From contig JAEWMT010000002.1 of the NCBI GenBank assembly GCA_023393095.1, positions 1 through 64,000 of the forward strand: 64,000 nt of DNA, written 5' to 3'. Shown one piece after another: positions 27,175 to 35,000 of the stretch (position 1 is its first letter; each line of letters starts with the position of its first letter). The position numbers and the translations under genes are program-made. The DNA comes from Bacillota bacterium. GTDB taxonomy: Bacteria > Bacillota > Clostridia > Lachnospirales > Lachnospiraceae. Under the pieces are notes generated by a model. The model ran no database searches. It saw only the letters and a program-made list of their open reading frames with translations, and was not told where the DNA came from.

Positions 27175-28707
27175 TTATTCTCCCCAGTATTTCTGATCCA
27201 TACTTCGATAGCAGATAGCCTCACTAATATGCTTTGTCATTATCTGCTCACTTTGTTCGAGATCTGCTATGGTTCGGGCTACTTTCAGTATTCTATGGTA
27301 AGCCCTAGCACTCAGATTCAAGCTGTTAAAGGCTTCCTCAAGGAGGGATTGCTCCTTAGCTTCCAAACTACAATACTTCTTAATGGTCCGCGGGGTCAGT
27401 TCAGAATTAAAGTAAATATTCTGTCCCTTATAACGTTCCAACTGAATTTGCCTGGCAACGCTGACACGATTCCGAATTTCTTTCGAGGTTTCCTGCTTTC
27501 TTTGAAGCTGTAATTCCTTATAATTCATCTGCAGAGCCTCTATGCAGATATCAAAGCGATCTAATAGCGGCTGTGAAATGCGCCCAAGATATCGTTTGAC
27601 TAGATTAATGGAACAGCTGCATTTGTTCCTGTCCGGATAATAACCGCAGCTGCATGGATTCATGGCAGCAACAAGCATAAAGCCAGCAGGATATTTATAG
27701 GAAGCATTCAATCTGGCAATTGTAACAGACTTATCTTCCAGAGGCTGCCTTAATACTTCAATTGTATTCTTTTGAAATTCGGGTAATTCGTCCAGAAACA
27801 GGACACCAAGATGCGCTAGGCTGATTTCTCCCGGCTTAGGAATTCGACCGCCCCCGACAAGAGCAGTCGATGTAATCGTATGATGAGGATTTCGAAATGG
27901 TCTTTTTGTAATTAATGCCTGTTGATTAAGAAATCCGGCAATACTGTATATTTTAGAGATTTCCATGCTTTCCTCAAAGGAAAGCTCCGGCATTATGGTT
28001 GGAATTCTTTTTGCGAGCATGGTTTTACCGGAACCGGGTGGACCAATCATCAGAATATTATGCATTCCGCTGACTGCGATCTCAATTGCTCGTTTTGCCG
28101 CCAGTTGTCCGGATACCTCCGCAAAATCAATTGCATCCTCACAATAACTTTGGTTAAATATCTGACTGACATCCACATACTCAGGTTCCATAGTCTGTCT
28201 TTCGCTAAGAAGATCCACCGCTTCAGCAAGAGTCGTAACACCATAGGTTATCATTCCCTGAACAACTGCTCCCTCTTTTGCGTTTTCCTTAGGAACAATG
28301 CATTTAGTAAAGCCCTGCTGTTTTGCTGAATACACAATAGGCAGAACACCGTTAACCTTATTCACATTACCATTTAAACTGAGTTCTCCGACGATCAGAA
28401 AATCTTTAAGTTTCTCTTCGGGCAGATGGCCAAAGGCCGCAAGAATTGCAATTGCAACAGATAAATCAAACGCAGTGCCTTCTTTGCGGATATCCGCAGG
28501 GGACAGATTGACGGTGATACGCTTTGCCGGAAGCATGTATCCGGAATTCTTAAGAGCGATACGAACCCTCTCTCTTGCTTCCTTAACCTCTGAGCCCAGA
28601 TAACCCACCATATCAAAAATAGGCAGACCATCGCTGACATCAGCTTCCACAGACACAATCAGTCCGTCAATACCATGAATTGCGGCACTGTATGCTTTAC
28701 TGAACAT
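27175..28707 (-). CDS. ComM/YifB family Mg-chelatase-like AAA+ ATPase
   Basis: This is a ComM-type hexameric helicase, implicated in branch migration during natural transformation. The 510-residue protein has an N-terminal ChlI/Lon-like domain (MFSKAYSAAIHGIDGLIVSVE), an AAA+ core with Walker A GPPGSGKTML near residue 210, the LGVLFLDELPEF Walker B, and a C-terminal Mg-chelatase helical domain (LSARAYHRILKVARTIADLE). AAAGGAG before the ATG at 28707 decides the start. It probably heads the comM-dprA-topA transcription unit. Confidence 0.93.
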   Translation of the reverse strand: MFSKAYSAAIHGIDGLIVSVEADVSDGLPIFDMVGYLGSEVKEARERVRIALKNSGYMLPAKRITVNLSPADIRKEGTAFDLSVAIAILAAFGHLPEEKLKDFLIVGELSLNGNVNKVNGVLPIVYSAKQQGFTKCIVPKENAKEGAVVQGMITYGVTTLAEAVDLLSERQTMEPEYVDVSQIFNQSYCEDAIDFAEVSGQLAAKRAIEIAVSGMHNILMIGPPGSGKTMLAKRIPTIMPELSFEESMEISKIYSIAGFLNQQALITKRPFRNPHHTITSTALVGGGRIPKPGEISLAHLGVLFLDELPEFQKNTIEVLRQPLEDKSVTIARLNASYKYPAGFMLVAAMNPCSCGYYPDRNKCSCSINLVKRYLGRISQPLLDRFDICIEALQMNYKELQLQRKQETSKEIRNRVSVARQIQLERYKGQNIYFNSELTPRTIKKYCSLEAKEQSLLEEAFNSLNLSARAYHRILKVARTIADLEQSEQIMTKHISEAICYRSMDQKYWGE

Positions 28708-28972
28708 AAATACTCCTTTCATTGTCTCTCCCACAATGAAGGTATCATTTGCTTATGGGTAGTATAACATAGGGAGATATTGGATTTCAAGAAGAAATCG
28801 AACTGAATTATTTCTACTGATACAACAACCTGCCCAAACAAAAACAAGAAATCCGTCGTGAAACACAAGTATCTAGAGACTTTTTACAAATGTGCGCATA
28901 TAATAAACCAAGATATAAGTTTTATTGTTGGTGATTAGTGTGAAGATATATTTTTTCACACATCAAATTTGT
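28708..28972. other. Divergent intergenic region between the ComM-type gene and ymxH
   Basis: The gap is AT-rich and must hold promoters for both directions. GTGTGAA (28938-28944) and its complement TTCACAC (28955-28961) form a hairpin, followed by the palindrome CAAATTTG. I could not assign a convincing -35/-10 pair on either strand. Confidence 0.4.
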
Positions 28973-29008
28973 GCTAACGCCCAAATTCGCGGTGTTTCGG
29001 CAGAATGG
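28973..29008 (+). repeat. Dispersed pre-RBS leader element, copy 2 (before ymxH)
   Basis: This copy reads GCTAACGCCCAAATT, CGCGGTGTTTCGG, then CAGAATGG, running directly into the GGAG ribosome site of the next gene. It is the copy closest to the shared consensus. Similarity to the murD copy extends about ten bases further upstream (AATTTGTGCT). Confidence 0.85.
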
Positions 29009-29016
29009 AGATTTAT

Positions 29017-29274
29017 ATGCGCATTTGTGAACTTAGGGAAAAGGAAGTAATTAATTGCAGAGACTGTGTAAGACTTGGTTTTGTCTGCGATGTTGAATTT
29101 GATATATGTACCGGACAGATTACTCACATTATCGTGCCAGGTCCCTGTAAGGTATGGGGAATTCTAGGACGGGATCATGAATATGTAATTGGCCGCTCCT
29201 GCATTAAACAGATTGGCGTTGATATTATTCTTGTAGATATCGATATTGAAAAGTGTCTTCTGAAATGCATTTAG
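29017..29274 (+). CDS. YlmC/YmxH family sporulation protein
   Basis: This is a small PRC-barrel protein of 85 residues. MRICELREKEVINCRDCVRL, then GFVCDVEFD and IVPGPCKVWGILGRDHEYVI, are characteristic of the YlmC/YmxH group, linked to sporulation in Clostridia and Bacilli but without a defined biochemical role. GGAG six bases upstream favours this ATG over the one four codons earlier, which lies inside the ribosome site and leader element. It is one of two plus-strand genes. Confidence 0.9.
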   Translation: MRICELREKEVINCRDCVRLGFVCDVEFDICTGQITHIIVPGPCKVWGILGRDHEYVIGRSCIKQIGVDIILVDIDIEKCLLKCI

Positions 29275-29318
29275 TATCCTTTCGTGCAGACCAATTTATT
29301 CTAATAATTATTAATTTG

Positions 29319-29373
29319 GGTTCGGGTGTCATATGTCCTATATGAGGTAAATCAGACTTATGACATCCGAACC
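29319..29373. repeat. GGTTCGGGTGTCATA inverted-repeat element
   Basis: A 15-bp arm (29319-29333) and its near-perfect complement (29359-29373, one mismatch) surround a 25-base centre. The same ends (GGTTYGGGTG) bound the 254-bp element at 55481-55734, and a shortened version lies at 27146-27169. AATTT occurs close to both outer edges. The element sits between ymxH and nrdR and could act as a bidirectional hairpin. Confidence 0.7.
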
Positions 29374-29409
29374 AATTTCATATTTTCTAACTATTCTACA
29401 ATAAACTCC

Positions 29410-29438
29410 TTGACCGTTTGGAAAAACTTAAATATAAT
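29410..29438 (+). promoter_or_regulatory. nrdR promoter
   Basis: TTGACC (29410-29415), 17 bp, and a perfect TATAAT (29433-29438) lie 75 bp before nrdR. Downstream, GTAATAGTTA (29451-29460) and its perfect complement (29477-29486) form an inverted repeat in the leader, a possible operator or RNA hairpin. Confidence 0.75.
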
Positions 29439-29512
29439 CAAATTGTACATGTAATAGTTAAAACATGCTAGTATTATAACTATTACTTCTGAACAGATTA
29501 GGAGGATCCACC

Positions 29513-29965
29513 ATGAAATGCCCTTTTTGTAGCAAGGATAATACAAGAGTAATTGATTCCAGACCGGCCGACGAAAATAATTCCATTCGAAGAAGGCGCC
29601 AATGTGATGAATGCCAACGTAGATTTACTACGTATGAAAAAGTAGAGACAATTCCATTGGTAGTAATTAAGAAGGATAATAACCGTGAACCATATGACCG
29701 TGCTAAAATTGAAGCAGGTGTTTTCCGCTCCTGCCATAAGAGGCCGATTTCGGTAGATCAGATAACCACTCTTGTAGATGAAGTAGAAACCCTAATCTTT
29801 AACAGAGAAGATAAAGAAATCCCCAGTAATGTCATTGGCGAAATAGTTATGGATAAATTAAAGGATCTTGACCCTGTCGCTTACGTACGTTTTGCTTCAG
29901 TTTACAGGGAATTTAAAGATGTCAGTACTTTTATGGATGAATTAAAAAAAATTTTAGACAATTAA
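29513..29965 (+). CDS. nrdR: Transcriptional repressor NrdR
   Basis: NrdR represses ribonucleotide reductase genes in response to bound dATP/ATP. The 150-residue protein has an N-terminal zinc ribbon (CPFC…CDEC, with RRRRQCDECQRRFTTYE) and an ATP-cone domain (VVIKKDNNREPYDRAKIEAG). Length and layout are standard. An AGGAGG site precedes the ATG, and a T-tailed hairpin follows the stop. Confidence 0.97.
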   Translation: MKCPFCSKDNTRVIDSRPADENNSIRRRRQCDECQRRFTTYEKVETIPLVVIKKDNNREPYDRAKIEAGVFRSCHKRPISVDQITTLVDEVETLIFNREDKEIPSNVIGEIVMDKLKDLDPVAYVRFASVYREFKDVSTFMDELKKILDN

Positions 29966-29986
29966 ATTAAGCGTATTGATTATACA

Positions 29987-30028
29987 ATAAAAACATTGCA
30001 TACGAATATTCATATGTAATGTTTTTAT
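29987..30028 (+). terminator. nrdR terminator (probably bidirectional)
   Basis: ATAAAAACAT (29987-29996) pairs with ATGTTTTTAT (30019-30028), with further pairing inside, and A/T runs lie on both sides. It ends the nrdR transcript. Confidence 0.75.
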
Positions 30029-30054
30029 TTGTATATTTAAATAATATTTCGGTG

Positions 30055-30089
30055 CCATAAGTCAGTTGTAAATTTATGATGACTTATGG
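30055..30089. repeat. CCATAAGTCA inverted repeat in the nrdR-DUF1700 gap
   Basis: CCATAAGTCA (30055-30064) and its perfect complement TGACTTATGG (30080-30089) flank a 15-base centre. The segment CATAAGTC also occurs in one arm of the 29319-29373 element, so it may be a diverged relative. Confidence 0.5.
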
Positions 30090-30131
30090 TGTTTAAACCA
30101 AAGTTGATTGTTCAAATGTCAGATTGGTTGG

Positions 30132-30656
30132 CTAATATAATTGAAGTTGTTTCTTGCAGTTGTTTGCCACCCGTAAGAAATACTTAATGAGAATATGGCC
30201 GCATAAATATGTCAGAGCCATTAAAATGGCCGCTGTCAATAAACCTACCGGCATACTCAGAATTCGTGGCGCCTCTATATTAAATAACGTCATATTGACT
30301 GTTGGGTTGCCAAATGTCCGCATTACACCTCCAACGATTGATCCTATTGCACCTGCACCAAAAAGCAGTATCATTCCACCGAATATAAAAACCATGAGAA
30401 AGCTTTTCATCCCAGTTGACATAAAGAACGGAATTGCTTTTAGAATGCGTTTATTTGTTGCATAGTATTCTCCAGCCAGTGAATTTGCAAGAACTTTGGA
30501 GTTTCCCAATCTTTTTATCACAACAGATTCATCTTTACCTGCTTCAATACTGTCAGCTATATGCTGTGCAATTTCTCTTATAATATCTTCTTTTTGCTCC
30601 TCCGGTAGTCCTTTCAGGTTTTCCCTTAGCTCATTGATATAAGTCACCTTATCCAT
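30132..30656 (-). CDS. DUF1700 family membrane protein
   Basis: This 174-residue protein has an N-terminal soluble helical region (YINELRENLKGLPEEQKEDI with IIREIAQHIADSIEAGKDES) typical of DUF1700/HAAS proteins, then two hydrophobic hairpins (about 90-115 and 140-165). These proteins usually pair with a PadR regulator, as here, and are thought to be membrane-stress or signalling components; the function is unproven. AAAGGAG eight bases upstream supports the ATG. It starts 17 bp after the padR stop. Confidence 0.85.
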   Translation of the reverse strand: MDKVTYINELRENLKGLPEEQKEDIIREIAQHIADSIEAGKDESVVIKRLGNSKVLANSLAGEYYATNKRILKAIPFFMSTGMKSFLMVFIFGGMILLFGAGAIGSIVGGVMRTFGNPTVNMTLFNIEAPRILSMPVGLLTAAILMALTYLCGHILIKYFLRVANNCKKQLQLY

Positions 30657-30673
30657 ATGATTTACTCCTTTCA

Positions 30674-30997
30674 TTACAATAAATTATTGATTTCTTTTGA
30701 TAATCCAACCCAAGTTTGTGACATCTTATTCAGTAACTCAAGTCCTAAAGCAGTCAGCGTGTAGTATTTCCGTGGTGGGCCATTTTCAGATTCCAGCCAA
30801 TATGCTTCCAATTTTTTTTCCTTTTGTAATCTTCGCAATAAAGGATATAATGTACCTTCTGTTATAGCAAGATATTGAAAGCTTTCCAGATTTGAAACTA
30901 TCTCATAGCCATAACAGGCTTTCTTATGAATTAACTGCAAGACACAAAATTCCATGATGCCACGTCTTAGCTGTGTTAACCATTCAAAGTCATCCAT
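30674..30997 (-). CDS. PadR family transcriptional regulator
   Basis: This 107-residue winged-helix regulator contains RRGIMEFCVLQLIHKKACYG, EGTLYPLLRRLQKEKKLEAY and GPPRKYYTLTALG, all diagnostic of PadR. GGAGGT before the ATG at 30997 fixes the start. It probably represses its own operon with the DUF1700 gene. Confidence 0.93.
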   Translation of the reverse strand: MDDFEWLTQLRRGIMEFCVLQLIHKKACYGYEIVSNLESFQYLAITEGTLYPLLRRLQKEKKLEAYWLESENGPPRKYYTLTALGLELLNKMSQTWVGLSKEINNLL

Positions 30998-31010
30998 ATA
31001 TTCACCTCCA

Positions 31011-31044
31011 AGTACAGTGTAACACATGGTACTGTGCAGTGCAA
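31011..31044 (-). promoter_or_regulatory. padR promoter with overlapping dyad
   Basis: TTGCAC (31039-31044), 17 bp, and TACACT (31016-31021) lie just upstream of the padR ribosome site, giving a very short leader. AGTAC and GTACT flank the -10, and GTGTTACAC is an inner dyad, resembling the ATGT…ACAT-type operators of PadR proteins. Self-repression is an inference. Confidence 0.5.
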
Positions 31045-31172
31045 GGTATTTTAATAAATTTATTTGAAGTATTTCATTATTTTTAGTTAGCAATACTAGG
31101 GCTTTCATAAAATAGGCGTAATTACGAACATAATAAAATTATAATTATGATATGAGTGTAGCGTTCTTTCTC

Positions 31173-31994
31173 TTAAAATTTAAAATCCGGCTGCAAATAA
31201 TCCTTAATATCTGAGTAATTACCTTCAAATTCCGCATGATCACCGATATAATTTGGAACTCCCAAGCTGATCCCCAGCCGATCCTCAGTAAGATAACTAT
31301 AAATACCCATTTGGTTATCCGAATCTATCCTATCTGCATTTTGAAACCCTGATAATAAATCTTCATCGCTCAAATTGGCTATGTAATCTTTTACAGCCTT
31401 ATTCCATTCTGCATTTTCCTGAAACGGGGAAATATACTCCCAGGTTCGGAAGTTTTTCACAAAATCTTCGCTTAATATTACAACATCAGAGAGTTTCATC
31501 CGATTACTGGATGACTTATTTATATTCGTAGTATAAACCAACTCTGTAGGATGTGCAGAGGTCGGATTGTTATATGCTGCCGTATATAATATACTGATAT
31601 AATTTTCATTATTCAATTTCATTTCATACTTTATTCTCAGTATGGTTGGTGTCCGGTTCGAAGGTATTTTCGCAGGCGCAGTAATTGGATGAAAGGAATA
31701 GATTGCAAGAATTTTGTTAAAGTCCTCCTCTATGATCTGATTCCATCGACTTAATTGTTCCTCACTGCCACCTGATACCAGCATAGGATATTCTGCTTCT
31801 ACCCCCTCTTTATTATATTGCTTCGTTATAACCTGAACCGTTATATTCTGATCTGTAGCCGAACTCAGAGTACTTATATTAAGGCTTTTAGACTCCCTCC
31901 CATTATTCTGCTGCGATATTTTTACAGTAAGAAATACATCCAACAATATCAGCAATAAAGCAATGGCACATTCAAACTTTATTTTCCCGTTCAT
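31173..31994 (-). CDS. Membrane-anchored protein of unknown function (possibly DUF3298/DUF4163-like)
   Basis: This 273-residue protein has an N-terminal membrane helix (IALLLILLDVFLTV) and an extracellular region. The stretch ITVQVITKQYNKEGVEAEYP, a long substrate-like helix, and SILYTAAYNNPTSAHP recall the DUF4163/DUF3298 pair of PdaC- and RsiV-like proteins, but I cannot confirm this by eye. The second in-frame ATG (31994) has AGGAG six bases upstream and is preferred. Neighbours give no clear pathway. Confidence 0.65.
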   Translation of the reverse strand: MNGKIKFECAIALLLILLDVFLTVKISQQNNGRESKSLNISTLSSATDQNITVQVITKQYNKEGVEAEYPMLVSGGSEEQLSRWNQIIEEDFNKILAIYSFHPITAPAKIPSNRTPTILRIKYEMKLNNENYISILYTAAYNNPTSAHPTELVYTTNINKSSSNRMKLSDVVILSEDFVKNFRTWEYISPFQENAEWNKAVKDYIANLSDEDLLSGFQNADRIDSDNQMGIYSYLTEDRLGISLGVPNYIGDHAEFEGNYSDIKDYLQPDFKF

Positions 31995-32223
31995 TAAACT
32001 CTCCTGATTATAATCCATTCATTCCATATTTATGCAAATAATTTATGAATATAAGTAATCACGTTATATAATTTAATTGAAGTGTAGGAAAAATTATGAG
32101 CAGAGTATATTTTCCGAGCCCGAACGGCATACGAAATACATATTTCCTTTTCGAGAGAAGCGATTCTGCATGGAGTGCTTATTAGTTGATAGGACGCAAT
32201 TTCATAGCATGAAATAGAAAATC

Positions 32224-32595
32224 CTATAATCTTCTTCCGCATTTCGGACAGTACGCAAAATCCTGTGTGATCCGATAACCGCAACCCGGGCAATTTAACT
32301 GAGCACTATATTCGGTCTGAGGTGTCATATGAAGGTCACTTTCCTTAAGTGTAATATTTTCTCCTCTTTGTATCTTTTTACCTAATGCGGGGTCTATCTC
32401 ATAAGTATATTTACAGCAGGAACTTTTGACATAATAACGTTTGTGCCAGCGAAATACCGGAATGAAAAACAGACTAAGATACATATAAGTAATATAAACC
32501 TCAAATCGTCCATATTGTCCGCACCTTGAACAAAGCATGGTTTGTATAAAATCCAGCTTCTTTTCACCATTTGAAATACCAAAAATCAAAAACAT
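32224..32595 (-). CDS. Zinc-ribbon protein
   Basis: This 123-residue protein has an N-terminal cysteine pair (LCSRCGQYG), a hydrophobic stretch (TYMYLSLFFIPVFRW), a CC pair (SSCCKY), and a C-terminal zinc ribbon (NCPGCG…YCPKCGRRL). It matches the general type of small zinc-ribbon-15 membrane-associated proteins common in Clostridia. No function is known. The 205-bp gap downstream of its stop (32019-32223) holds only a small ATTTCA…TGAAAT hairpin. Confidence 0.75.
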   Translation of the reverse strand: MFLIFGISNGEKKLDFIQTMLCSRCGQYGRFEVYITYMYLSLFFIPVFRWHKRYYVKSSCCKYTYEIDPALGKKIQRGENITLKESDLHMTPQTEYSAQLNCPGCGYRITQDFAYCPKCGRRL

Positions 32596-32657
32596 AACAA
32601 CACATGCCTTTCACATTTAATGACCCTAAGTATATCATAAATTACCCTGTTATCCAA

Positions 32658-33707
32658 TTAAATATGGCTTTTCCTTTGTGCCTTCATAATTCTGTGGTGG
32701 GTAAAAAGATAGACCAGAAAACTAATTAGGAGCGGTAGATAGAAGTTAATAATCCTGTTTAGAAGCATGGCTGAGGCCAAATCCTGTTGCGGATAAAACT
32801 GACCATACATAATTAAAAATGATTTTTCTGCAATACCTACAGATCCTGGCAGAGGTACTGCGGCAGCAGCAATATTAATAAAAGACTGTCCTGCTATTAA
32901 GTCAAGAGCATTATATTTTGTATATCCAAAACTAAGATAAACCAAATATGCCACCAAACAAAATGCAACCCATTGAAAGGCTGTGACTATGAATACTTTT
33001 ACAAAAAGATCCGGATGTTTTAAGATGATTTTAGCCTTTTCCCGATAAGAAATAATCAATACGTCGAACTTAATACGAACCTCCTCCTGATTTTTAATAA
33101 TGTGAAGCTTTTGACCCAGTTTAAAAATCACATCCATTAAAAACGGTATGATTGTTCTTGAAAACATTAGGGCGGATAGTATTAATGTTAACCCTATCAT
33201 AACGACCGATCCTGCTAATAATAAATAGATAAACCAATGTGCTGACCCAGTAAGTAATCCATATCTTAGAAAAGCCAATATTCCTCCCATAAAGATAATT
33301 ACAATCTGACTGATAAAGATCATAAGAAAAATGGTAATGGCAGAAATATCCACATGTAAGTTATCTTTATTCATGTAATAAACCTGGGCCGGCTGTCCAC
33401 CGCTCGCTCCCGGAGTGATCGCACCAAAATAATTGCCAATATAGGCATATTCAATGCAGTTTTTATAGGACACTGTCTGACCAAGTCTCTTCATAATTAT
33501 ATTAAAGTTGATACCTTGACATCCGGCATAGAAAAACATCAGACAAATTCCAGCCAAAAGATATCGTGGATTTGTCCCCCAGGCAGCCTGTTCAAGTTCT
33601 CTGTAGGAATATTCTTTTAGAATCATAATAACAGTAATTATCATTAAAAAAATCATTAAAAATATACTTCGCAATTGGTTTTTTCTACTGACTATTTTAT
33701 CTTTCAT
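32658..33707 (-). CDS. Flippase-like integral membrane protein (YbhN/LPG synthase TM domain)
   Basis: This 349-residue protein has about eight membrane helices and the family motifs YIGNYFGAITPGASGGQPAQ and AAVPLPGSVGIAEKSF, seen in the UPF0104/YbhN family and in the MprF flippase domain. It lacks the MprF C-terminal synthetase domain. Family members move lipids across the membrane; the substrate here is unknown. GAGGATG precedes the ATG. Confidence 0.85.
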   Translation of the reverse strand: MKDKIVSRKNQLRSIFLMIFLMIITVIMILKEYSYRELEQAAWGTNPRYLLAGICLMFFYAGCQGINFNIIMKRLGQTVSYKNCIEYAYIGNYFGAITPGASGGQPAQVYYMNKDNLHVDISAITIFLMIFISQIVIIFMGGILAFLRYGLLTGSAHWFIYLLLAGSVVMIGLTLILSALMFSRTIIPFLMDVIFKLGQKLHIIKNQEEVRIKFDVLIISYREKAKIILKHPDLFVKVFIVTAFQWVAFCLVAYLVYLSFGYTKYNALDLIAGQSFINIAAAAVPLPGSVGIAEKSFLIMYGQFYPQQDLASAMLLNRIINFYLPLLISFLVYLFTHHRIMKAQRKSHI

Positions 33708-34226
33708 TATTTATCATCCTCGTAGAATTTATTTATCCAATCTAATAGTTAATTAACGATATGCTTTATTATTACCGAATGTACCGTTTCTATGAAAAGA
33801 ACCTGCAAAAAGGTATTAGTACCTTTTTATAGGTTCTTATAAAACTATAATTACAATTAACACTATAGAAAACGATTAACATATGGAAGTCAAATGTAAT
33901 TTATGTAATGGTTTTGGATTCATATTCATTCCTTAAATAGCAAAATAATATATGCATGAAGATCAACTTGTTCAGTTATTCTTCATGCATACATTCCTGT
34001 CGTATATTCCCCATACAACCTGTGATAGGCTAAGAGCATTCCAGTACTCCTAAACACTATGGCACTTAATAATGTAACTGTTTTTATAAAATGCATCAAG
34101 TGATCTACTCTAAATTACATGAATTATTGATTAAACTACATTATTGTAGAGCAAAAATAATATTACACTTACAATTCGGTTATATTTCCTTCCTATTCTG
34201 CAAGTACTTATGATTAAAATAACAAA
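33708..34226. other. Long AT-rich intergenic region with two hairpins, no gene found
   Basis: This 519-bp gap lies downstream of the LytTR regulator gene. It holds a terminator-like hairpin (33798-33837) and a perfect 12-bp inverted repeat (TATGCATGAAGA at 33951-33962, complement at 33980-33991). A 33-codon reading frame begins at 33953 on the plus strand but has no convincing ribosome site or family features. I looked for agrB/agrD-like sequences because of the neighbouring regulators and saw none. Confidence 0.5.
33798..33837 (-). terminator. Terminator-like hairpin downstream of the LytTR operon
   Basis: AGAACCT (33798-33804) pairs with 33831-33837, and AAAAAGGTA with TACCTTTTT inside, with a small internal loop. 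T-rich sequence follows on the minus strand (TTCTTTTC). It probably ends transcription from the two-component genes. Confidence 0.6.
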
Positions 34227-34949
34227 TCAGCTTAACCCAGGATATTCCAAGTAGTTTTTTTTCGCATTCTTACTGTAGGTACGCCCTACTGTAAAAACCT
34301 CACCCTTCTTCATTATTGCACGGTTTCCCTCAATAGATGCCAGCTCATCCATATTAACAATAACCCCCTGATTTATTTGAACAAAATTACGTTCAAGGCG
34401 GCTAGCTAATGAAGTTATTGTTTCATAGACATAATGCCATCCTGTTTTTGTTATAATAATGCTCTGAGTCTTCTTACGTTCAATATAAAGAATGCTTGAC
34501 TGATTTATTTTTTTCTTAATATTATTTACCGTAATAATTAACGGAGAGGCCTGTGCTCTTCTACTAATATAATTCACCTGAATGATAGCTTTCTTAAATA
34601 GTCTCTCCAGTCGTTCAGAATCTATAGGTTTTGGAAGATAGCCAAATGCTTCTACCGCAAATGCATCAAATGCATATTCCCTATGACCAGAGATAAAGAT
34701 TGTTATAACTTTAGGGTTTTTCCTTAGAAGCCTGGATGCTATGGCTATACCGTTCATACTTTTAAGGTCGATATCTAGGAAAGCAATATCGATTGTATTT
34801 TTTTCCATATATTCAACCAGCTTTTCCCCTCGTAAAAAACCTATTACATTAGCATTAATTCTATATTTCTTCACTAGCTCTTCTATATAAGTATAATTAA
34901 TTCTAAGAGCGATATTCTCATCGTCACATATAGCAATATTTATTTTCAT
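34227..34949 (-). CDS. LytTR-type response regulator (AgrA/ComE-like)
   Basis: This 240-residue protein has an N-terminal receiver (acidic pair DDEN near 9-12, phospho-acceptor in DIAFLDIDLKSMNG at about residue 58, and LPKPID lysine). A C-terminal LytTR DNA-binding domain follows (ILYIERKKTQSIIITKTGWHY, ERNFVQINQGVIVNMDEL). It is paired with the histidine kinase 51 bp upstream. The target genes are unknown. Confidence 0.92.
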   Translation of the reverse strand: MKINIAICDDENIALRINYTYIEELVKKYRINANVIGFLRGEKLVEYMEKNTIDIAFLDIDLKSMNGIAIASRLLRKNPKVITIFISGHREYAFDAFAVEAFGYLPKPIDSERLERLFKKAIIQVNYISRRAQASPLIITVNNIKKKINQSSILYIERKKTQSIIITKTGWHYVYETITSLASRLERNFVQINQGVIVNMDELASIEGNRAIMKKGEVFTVGRTYSKNAKKNYLEYPGLS

Positions 34950-35000
34950 ATGGATTTCCCCACTATATCTTTCGTAACTAAGAAGTGATTAAAAGTTATC

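Noticed and set aside
32030..32293. 87-codon minus-strand frame overlapping the zinc-ribbon gene
   Set aside because: It overlaps the zinc-ribbon C-terminus in another frame and has no ribosome site or recognisable domain.
33953..34054. 33-codon plus-strand frame considered as an AgrD-type peptide
   Set aside because: There is no amphipathic leader or acidic tail in the expected order, no good ribosome site, and its start is part of an inverted repeat.
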